Origin: an uncultured Eubacteriales bacterium
Lineage (GTDB): Bacteria > Bacillota > Clostridia > Lachnospirales > Lachnospiraceae
Direction: 5' to 3'
Assembly (NCBI GenBank): GCA_900315015.1
Contig: OMXJ01000021.1
Coordinates: 1 to 47,006 of the forward strand
DNA: 47,006 bases
Shown piece after piece: positions 41,104-47,006 of this stretch. How positions within the stretch are numbered: position 1 is the stretch's first letter; each line of letters opens with the position of its first letter. The translations under genes and the position numbers were made by a program. The notes under the pieces are model-generated. The model did not search any database. It worked only from the letters and a program-made list of their open reading frames with translations, and had not been told where the DNA came from.

Positions 41104-42099
41104 ATGGATTATAATATAACTATTGAAGTAGATGCAAATGACAGTGGAATCAGAATAGATAAGCTTGTTTCTGATAAGTGCCCTGAAGTGTCTAGAAGCC
41201 GCGTTAAGGAGCTTTTAGATAATGAGGGTATAACTGTTAATGGTAAAAAGGTGAAGGCTTCCTATAAGGCGACGGAGGGCGATGTTATTTTAGTAGCAGT
41301 TCCAGAGCCAGCTGCCTATGAGGCTCTTCCTGAGGATATTCCACTTGATATTCTTTATGAGGATGAGGATGTCCTGGTGGTAAATAAGCCAAAGGACATG
41401 GTAGTTCACCCTGCTGCAGGACATTTTTCAGGCACCTTGGTAAATGCCATAATGTTCCACTGCGGAGATAGCCTTTCTGGAATAAACGGTGTTTTACGGC
41501 CGGGAATTGTTCACCGCATCGATAAGGATACTTCAGGCATACTTGTAGTTGCTAAAAATGATACAGCTCATAACAGCCTGGCTGAGCAGTTCCATGAGCA
41601 TTCGATTGTAAGAGAGTATTCAGCCATTGTTCATGGAAATTTCAACGAAGGAATTTATACTGAATATCATATGGTAGATGGCATATTTAAAAAGACCGTT
41701 GAAAAGGCATCCGGTGATGGAAGCACCAGCGGACTTATAGATGCGCCTATAGGGAGAGATGAAAAAAATCGTCTCCGCAATGATATCAATGTAAAAAATG
41801 GAAAGAATGCAGTTACGCATTTTACTCTTAAGGAGAATTTCAGTGCTTTTGCCTATGTTAAGTGCAGACTTGAGACAGGAAGGACTCATCAGATAAGAGT
41901 TCATATGTCTCATATAAATCATCCGCTACTTGGTGATACGCTATACGGCGGCAAGGAGAAATTCAAGCAGGAGGTTCTTACGGGACAGTGCCTGCATGCA
42001 GGACTTCTAGGTTTTATTCATCCTAGAACGGGTGAGTATATGGAATTTGAGGCAAAGTTACCTGATTATTTTACAGGAATCTTAGAGGCTCTAAGATAA
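41104..42099 (+). CDS. rluD: RluA/RluD-family 23S rRNA pseudouridine synthase
   Basis: The 331-residue enzyme isomerises uridine in large-subunit rRNA. It has an N-terminal S4 RNA-binding domain (about 14-70, with SRSRVKELLDNEGITVNGK). The catalytic domain has the invariant aspartate in HRIDKDTSG (Asp140), VVNKPKDMVVHPA, and the late motif LETGRTHQIRVHMSHI. Which uridines it modifies cannot be told, so the symbol reflects the closest family and its lspA neighbour. AGGAAAAGG precedes the ATG. Confidence 0.92.
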   Translation: MDYNITIEVDANDSGIRIDKLVSDKCPEVSRSRVKELLDNEGITVNGKKVKASYKATEGDVILVAVPEPAAYEALPEDIPLDILYEDEDVLVVNKPKDMVVHPAAGHFSGTLVNAIMFHCGDSLSGINGVLRPGIVHRIDKDTSGILVVAKNDTAHNSLAEQFHEHSIVREYSAIVHGNFNEGIYTEYHMVDGIFKKTVEKASGDGSTSGLIDAPIGRDEKNRLRNDINVKNGKNAVTHFTLKENFSAFAYVKCRLETGRTHQIRVHMSHINHPLLGDTLYGGKEKFKQEVLTGQCLHAGLLGFIHPRTGEYMEFEAKLPDYFTGILEALR

Positions 42100-42135
42100 T
42101 CCTGAACTTAAGGTTCATGTTTTAAGGAGAATATG

Positions 42136-43404
42136 ATGCTTATTCGTAAAATGGACAGCGTCATTGAGCGTTTCATAAAGAAAAAGACTGGCGGCATATT
42201 CAGTCTTTGCGGCATCAGAAATGTCGGTAAAACGACAATGGTATTAAATCTCATTAATAAGAATGCTGATAATGTTCTTTACATAAATTTTGAAACCGAT
42301 TTTGATGCCTTTAAGTTTTTTACTGATGAATTACGATATTATGATGAAAAAATAGATTATTTTGTTTTAAAGCTTATTGCAGCTTATTATCAGATAGATG
42401 TAATGATGCTTGCGAACTTTATCATTATTTTTGATGAGGTAAAAAAGGTAGAAGGTCTTCATGAGTTTGTTCAAAAGAGCAGATATGAAATAGAGAATTC
42501 TCCTATTAAGCTGATTGAGATATCGAGCGAGGACATGACCTTTAAGCACAGGCTTTATCCGATTTCCTTTGATGAATATCTTATGCAGACGGATAAAAAA
42601 TGGCTGGTGGATGTTATCAGAACGCATTTTTTAGAGCTTAGAAAAATGCCTGAAATGCTTCATGATGAAATAATTGGGCTTTTTGAAGAATATCTTATCT
42701 GCGGAGGAATGCCGCAGGCGGTGGATGCCTATTTAGGAAAGGGCACATCGCACAATGTAAAAACTATTCAAAAAAATATAATTGAGCTTATCTTGAGTGA
42801 GGGCTCGCTTTATGAAAATGTCATTTTTAAGCTTATACCGCATGAGCTGTATAATAATGACAGGTTCAAGTTTTCTGATATAAGAAAGGGCTCGACGTAT
42901 AATATTTACGAGGAAGCCATAAATAGTCTCATTCAAAAGGGAATTATAAATAAATATGTCAGAAATGACAAGGACAGTAAGCTTATAAGGCTTTTTTATC
43001 CTGATTCAGGGCTTTTATATTCGTATCTGTGTGCTAGTGAAAGCAAAATTACAGAGGAATGGAAAAAGAGCGGCAAAATCATCAGGGTGCTTATTTCTAA
43101 TGTTCTTTCATGGTATTTTGAAGAAAAAAGAATTAAGCAATATTTCTGGCAGTCAAAGGGAAAGGCTGTAATAGATTGCGTTGCACAGCTTGACGGCGTT
43201 GGAATTACCCCGATTGATATAATCACAAAGGGAGAGCCTTATACAAAAAATACAGCATCATATATGGAAAATAACGAGATAAGAGCGGCAATAAAGCTCT
43301 CCTATAAGGATAGCTTTAAAGAAGGAAAGGTATTTACCATTCCTTACTATGCTTATTATTGTCTTGAGGATTTTGAATCAGTATTGATTAATTGTGGTGG
43401 TTGA
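42136..43404 (+). CDS. AAA_14/DUF4143-type ATPase
   Basis: The 422-residue protein has a P-loop ATPase domain with GIRNVGKTT (about 26-34), a Walker B IIIFDE, and the family element RLYPISFDEYL. It then has a helical/winged region and a C-terminal part at the position of the DUF4143 nuclease-like fold. In relatives that part reads roughly EVDF...PIEVK; here it is VIDC...PIDIIT, lacking the lysine. Members are common, variable and of unknown role, sometimes suspected in toxin-antitoxin or mobile contexts. AAGGAG is better spaced for the ATG at 42136 than for the one at 42133. Confidence 0.82.
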   Translation: MLIRKMDSVIERFIKKKTGGIFSLCGIRNVGKTTMVLNLINKNADNVLYINFETDFDAFKFFTDELRYYDEKIDYFVLKLIAAYYQIDVMMLANFIIIFDEVKKVEGLHEFVQKSRYEIENSPIKLIEISSEDMTFKHRLYPISFDEYLMQTDKKWLVDVIRTHFLELRKMPEMLHDEIIGLFEEYLICGGMPQAVDAYLGKGTSHNVKTIQKNIIELILSEGSLYENVIFKLIPHELYNNDRFKFSDIRKGSTYNIYEEAINSLIQKGIINKYVRNDKDSKLIRLFYPDSGLLYSYLCASESKITEEWKKSGKIIRVLISNVLSWYFEEKRIKQYFWQSKGKAVIDCVAQLDGVGITPIDIITKGEPYTKNTASYMENNEIRAAIKLSYKDSFKEGKVFTIPYYAYYCLEDFESVLINCGG

Positions 43405-43443
43405 TTATTTTTTTTTTATCGTATTAGTTAAAGAGAGGTGTGT

Positions 43444-46400
43444 ATGTTTAAACTTTCGCGTACAGAGATCAAGAATCTGGCTACAGATGCAACAACGTAT
43501 TCTAGAGGATTATCTTACTACAAAGAAGGAAGGGTAAAGTCCTTTAAGGCGGATGCCTTGGAGGGTCTTTATAGCTTTGATGTTCAGGGAAACCAGGTGT
43601 ATAATGTTACCATTAGAGATAGGAAGGATGGTTCAATCGATCATAATTGTAACTGTCCTGCTAGCATCAAGAGCAAAGGTGCCTGCAAGCACGTTGTTGC
43701 AGCACTTGTTTATCTCATGAAGAGACAGGAGCGCATGAGGCTTAAGAACGAGCTTACAGCAGAGGATCTTCGCGCATACAAGGTCATTGAATATTTTAAT
43801 GATGTTAATGATATTAATTTAAAGGCAAGCATTTTCCATGTAACTCCTGAATTTGTCATCGATAAGATGCTAAAGACAGATGAAGACAGGGCGATAATGA
43901 TCCTTCATGCCGGCGATGATAAGCTCTATAAGCTGCAGTCTTTAAAGAAATTTATCAGCGATTATCTTACTGGTGAGAATATTCTGCTGGGAAGAGATTT
44001 TAAATTTGTTGCAGGAGAAAGTGAATTTGACAGATCTTCAAAGAAGATAATTGATATCATAGCAAGTCTTTATGATATTCAGAATATTTCAGATAGCAAG
44101 ATGTTCGTTAAGGCTCAGATGTTCATGACACAGAGAATATTCCAGAGAATCCTCGAGAATATGAATGATATGGATTTTACTCTTAAGCTCTATGGCCATA
44201 CCTATGAAAAGGTAAGATATATTAAGGGAAATCCGCATATCAAGTATGATCTTGATGCCTATGATGATGCAATAGTTCTAAATGTTCATGGTAAGGATCC
44301 TATAATTCCTATTACCAATAACGGAGAGCTTTTATTCTGCAATGGAAATCTTTATAGACCAAAGCCGGATTTCATTAAGAATTTCCTTCCTTTGTTCCTT
44401 ACCTTTGCTGATAAAAAAGGTGAAATTGTATTTAGAAATGATTTAATGAACAGCTTCCTTACAAATGTTCTTCCACATCTCCACGATACAATGGATATTG
44501 AGATACCTGAGAGCATAAGAAGCAGATATATTGAGCCAGAGCTCAACTATGCAATATACCTTGATAAATATGAAAAAGCTGTTAAGCTTGAGCTTAGATT
44601 TATTTACGGCTCTTATGAGTTCAACTGCTTTGAAGAGCCAAAGACAGATCCTTATGTCATCCTTAGAAAAAAGGGTGAAGAGGATGAATTCATGCAGACC
44701 ATTGAAAATATGGGCTTTGAACCTCATTCAGGCTTCTACCTTTTAAAGAATGATGAGCTTATCTTTGATTTCCTTCAGGAGGGCATAGAGAGCATAAGAG
44801 ATAAGTGCAAGATCTATTACTCAAAGACCTTCAATAAGATAGATATAAAGAAGTCATCAGCCTTCTCAGTAGGACTTAGCGTTAAGGGAAATCTTGATCT
44901 TCTTGAGATGAATATCTCTTATGGTGATATTACCAGTGATGAATTAAAAGAGCTCCTTCGTTCTTATAGACTGAAGAAGAAGTATTATAGATTAAAGGAC
45001 GGTTCCTTCCTTGATCTTTCAAATAGGGAGATTGCTGAGATATCAGAGCTTTTAGATAATCTTGATGTTTCAATCAGGACAATGGAGCCAGATAGAATTA
45101 CCTTAAAGAGAAATAGTGCCTTCTACCTTAATGAGGTACTTAAGGATCAGAATATCGTGGTAAAGAAGGATGAGGGCTTTGAGAATCTCATCAATAACAT
45201 AATAAATTACAGTGATGGTGATTATAAGCTCCCTGCTGGAATTAACGGTGATCCAAGACCTTATCAGGTTACAGGTTACAGATGGCTCAGAAGCCTTGCA
45301 GATAATTACCTTGGCGGTATTCTTGCCGACGATATGGGACTTGGAAAGACTCTTCAGTCCATTATGTATATTAATTCTCTTATTACCGAAAAAAAGGCTG
45401 TGGGAATGTTCATGATTGTCTGTCCGACATCACTTATTTACAACTGGATGGATGAATTTGAGAACTTTGCGCCAAAGCTTAAGTGCGTCGTTGTAACCGG
45501 AATGCCTGAAGAAAGAGAAAAGGCGATTAAGAGCGGAAAGGCTCAGGTCATAATTACCTCGTATCCGCTTATCAGAAGGGATATCGAGCTTTATAAGAAT
45601 ATTAATTTTGATACAGTATTCATCGATGAAGCTCAGAATATTAAAAATGCAGCTTCTCAGAATGCTCAGTCAGTAAAACAGCTTCGCTGCGCGCATAGAT
45701 TTGCACTTACAGGTACGCCTATTGAGAACTCATTATCAGAGCTCTGGTCGATTTTTGACTTTGTAATGCCGGGCTACCTCATGTCACATTCTAAGTTTGT
45801 TGACACCTACGAAAAGTATATCGTATCAGCAAATAAGGATCAGGAAATTGCAGATCAGGCAATGAAGAATCTTGGAAAAAGAATTCATCCATTCATCATG
45901 AGAAGAATGAAGAAGGAGGTTCTTACAGAGCTTCCTGATAAGGTTGAAGAAAAGAAGCTCTGCGAGCTTTCAGATGATCAGAAGAAGGTTTATCTTGCAT
46001 ATATGTCTGATCTTAAGAATGAAATCAATGCAAATGTTAAGGAAAACGGTTTTGAAAAGAGCCGTCTTAAGATTCTTGCAGCTCTTACCAGACTTCGTCA
46101 GATATGCTGTCACCCGGCTACTTTCATTGATAACTATAAGGGCGATAGCGGAAAGCTTGACATGCTTATGGAGCTCTTACCGGATTGTATTTCAAATGGA
46201 CATAGAGTGCTTGTATTCTCACAGTTTACTTCGATGCTTGCAATTATTGAAAAGAAGCTGAAGGAGGCTGGCTATAGCTACTTCATTCTCCAGGGCGATA
46301 CTCCTGTTGATGTAAGACATGAATATGTTGATCGCTTTAATAAGGGCGAAGGACAGGTATTCCTTGTTTCCTTAAAGGCAGGTGGTACAGGTCTCAACCT

Positions 46401-46656
46401 TGTCGGAGCAGATACTGTAATCCATTACGATCCATGGTGGAACCCTGCTGTTGAAGATCAGGCAACAGACCGTGTTTATAGAATAGGTCAGGACAGAAAT
46501 GTACATGTAATGAAAATCATTACAAGAGGCACCATCGAAGAAAAGATCTTCAAGCTCCAGGCAAGAAAGAAGGAGCTTTCAGATAATGTCATTACCAGCG
46601 GAGAAGTATTCATCAGTAAGCTTTCACAGGCTGATATCGAAGAAATCTTTAGCTGA
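43444..46656 (+). CDS. SWIM-domain SNF2 helicase
   Basis: The 1070-residue protein opens with a SWIM zinc finger, CNC then CKH (Cys69, Cys71, Cys81, His83), usual in this bacterial group. A long middle region (about 100-600) of unknown structure follows. The SNF2 motor is at the C-terminus: Walker A DDMGLGKT (629-636), DEAQ (728-731), TGTPIENS, and the second lobe with LKAGGTGLNL, DPWWNPAVEDQATDRVYRIGQ. Such proteins move double-stranded DNA or displace bound proteins; the substrate here is unknown. A GTG at 43438 is in frame, but GAGGT is placed for the ATG at 43444. A terminator follows. Confidence 0.92.
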   Translation: MFKLSRTEIKNLATDATTYSRGLSYYKEGRVKSFKADALEGLYSFDVQGNQVYNVTIRDRKDGSIDHNCNCPASIKSKGACKHVVAALVYLMKRQERMRLKNELTAEDLRAYKVIEYFNDVNDINLKASIFHVTPEFVIDKMLKTDEDRAIMILHAGDDKLYKLQSLKKFISDYLTGENILLGRDFKFVAGESEFDRSSKKIIDIIASLYDIQNISDSKMFVKAQMFMTQRIFQRILENMNDMDFTLKLYGHTYEKVRYIKGNPHIKYDLDAYDDAIVLNVHGKDPIIPITNNGELLFCNGNLYRPKPDFIKNFLPLFLTFADKKGEIVFRNDLMNSFLTNVLPHLHDTMDIEIPESIRSRYIEPELNYAIYLDKYEKAVKLELRFIYGSYEFNCFEEPKTDPYVILRKKGEEDEFMQTIENMGFEPHSGFYLLKNDELIFDFLQEGIESIRDKCKIYYSKTFNKIDIKKSSAFSVGLSVKGNLDLLEMNISYGDITSDELKELLRSYRLKKKYYRLKDGSFLDLSNREIAEISELLDNLDVSIRTMEPDRITLKRNSAFYLNEVLKDQNIVVKKDEGFENLINNIINYSDGDYKLPAGINGDPRPYQVTGYRWLRSLADNYLGGILADDMGLGKTLQSIMYINSLITEKKAVGMFMIVCPTSLIYNWMDEFENFAPKLKCVVVTGMPEEREKAIKSGKAQVIITSYPLIRRDIELYKNINFDTVFIDEAQNIKNAASQNAQSVKQLRCAHRFALTGTPIENSLSELWSIFDFVMPGYLMSHSKFVDTYEKYIVSANKDQEIADQAMKNLGKRIHPFIMRRMKKEVLTELPDKVEEKKLCELSDDQKKVYLAYMSDLKNEINANVKENGFEKSRLKILAALTRLRQICCHPATFIDNYKGDSGKLDMLMELLPDCISNGHRVLVFSQFTSMLAIIEKKLKEAGYSYFILQGDTPVDVRHEYVDRFNKGEGQVFLVSLKAGGTGLNLVGADTVIHYDPWWNPAVEDQATDRVYRIGQDRNVHVMKIITRGTIEEKIFKLQARKKELSDNVITSGEVFISKLSQADIEEIFS

Positions 46657-47006
46657 TGAAGAAGTTCTTTTAGATGAAATAAATTTAAGATTGGATATTT
46701 ACCCTCTGTACATAAAGCAGTACAGAGGGCATTTTTATGCCTCTTTTAAGTTTTATTACTTTGTTTTAAATCACGAAGGAGCATGTATATTTAAAAAACG
46801 ATTTTTATCAGAATAAGTGTGCCTGATAAAAGTGCAGGATTTCAAATGGTTATGAATTTTTATTGTAAAAGTACTATATTTAAAATGTTTAGGAATTCAT
46901 ATTGTAACCCTAAAGTCGTTAAATGTGTACTCAAATCAGCACTCCTAATATAAACCTATTTTTTCAAGATAGAGCGCATCACAAGAGGTCACTTCTGTAT
47001 TCCATC
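46657..47006. other. AT-rich 3' end of the window
   Basis: The 350 bp contain the helicase terminator (46702-46736), a 9-bp inverted repeat TTTTATCAG/CTGATAAAA (46803-46831) without a T run, and no gene I can support. A short minus-strand open frame reaching the window edge (46945-47006) could be the end of a gene beyond it, but 20 codons are not enough to say. Confidence 0.5.
46702..46736 (+). terminator. Terminator after the SNF2 helicase gene
   Basis: CCCTCTGTAC (46702-46711) pairs perfectly with GTACAGAGGG (46720-46729) around an 8-nt loop, followed by CATTTTT. Confidence 0.92.

Noticed and set aside
43408-43417. Ten-T run before the helicase gene as a phase-variable tract or terminator
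   Set aside because: It lies outside the coding sequence, has no stem before it, and there is no evidence of length variation from one sequence.
42133-46656. Defence island made of the DUF4143 ATPase and SNF2 helicase
   Set aside because: No nuclease, methylase or other defence partner is adjacent, and SWIM-SNF2 proteins are frequent in Firmicute core genomes.
46586-46816. A 76-codon open frame overlapping the end of the SNF2 helicase gene
   Set aside because: It runs through the helicase coding end and straight across the terminator hairpin, has no ribosome site and no recognisable sequence.
46945-47006. Short minus-strand open frame reaching the window edge
   Set aside because: Only 20 codons are visible before a stop; it could be the end of a gene outside the window but cannot be supported.

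Overview
The window looks like chromosomal core sequence from a low-GC, Gram-positive anaerobe of the Clostridia, most likely family Lachnospiraceae. This rests on AT-rich codon use, strong AGGAGG-type ribosome binding sites and textbook sigma-A promoters. It also rests on Firmicute markers (RecU, HisZ with short-form HisG, SepF, DivIVA, YggS, a clostripain-like C11 protease) and on a radC-mreC-mreD-mrdA-minCDE-rodA-mgsA order that I recall from that family. I count 39 credible protein genes. 38 lie on the + strand and one, a small zinc-ribbon protein at 14713-15174, lies on the - strand. I see no tRNA, rRNA, CRISPR array, phage or insertion sequence. Genus assignment would be guesswork.

Layout. 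1-2.2 kb: an unknown membrane protein, the Holliday-junction resolvase RecU and a lipoprotein. 2.2-8.5 kb: a histidine operon hisZ-hisG-hisD-hisB-hisA-hisIE behind a near-consensus promoter. Its last gene carries a HisF-like barrel whose two catalytic aspartates are both asparagine, and hisC, hisH and a true hisF are missing here. 8.6-10.7 kb: rpsB and tsf, each followed by a clear terminator. 10.7-14.5 kb: an unknown protein paired with a membrane-anchored clostripain-like protease. 14.7-15.6 kb: the lone minus-strand zinc-ribbon gene and a long control region with a cre-like site. 15.6-22.6 kb: mutS, mutL, miaA and a membrane protein. 22.7-24.1 kb: a PLP enzyme of the methionine gamma-lyase/aluminium-resistance family. 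24.1-34.5 kb: radC and the elongation/septum-placement genes mreC, mreD, mrdA (PBP2), minC, minD, minE and rodA, then mgsA and a DD-carboxypeptidase; mreB is not present. 34.6-39.2 kb: a tiny P-loop protein, an HlyD-like envelope protein, yggS, sepF and divIVA. 39.2-42.1 kb: aroB, lspA and rluD, with a palindromic 24-bp tandem repeat starting inside the end of aroB. 42.1-46.7 kb: a DUF4143-type ATPase and a SWIM-SNF2 helicase. The last 350 bp hold a terminator and AT-rich sequence.

How the parts work together. The his genes supply most of histidine synthesis. RecU, MutS and MutL serve DNA repair and recombination. MreC/MreD/PBP2/RodA build the side wall while MinCDE, SepF and DivIVA place and organise the septum. 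LspA processes the lipoproteins, two of which are predicted in this window.

Most of the window is ordinary housekeeping DNA. The observations I would follow first are the HisF-like pseudo-barrel fused to HisIE, the palindromic minisatellite after aroB, the substituted active site of MgsA, the zinc-ribbon protein whose repeated tail peptide is kept by purely synonymous changes, and the unknown protein/C11 protease pair. I did not find a clear new defence or mobile system.
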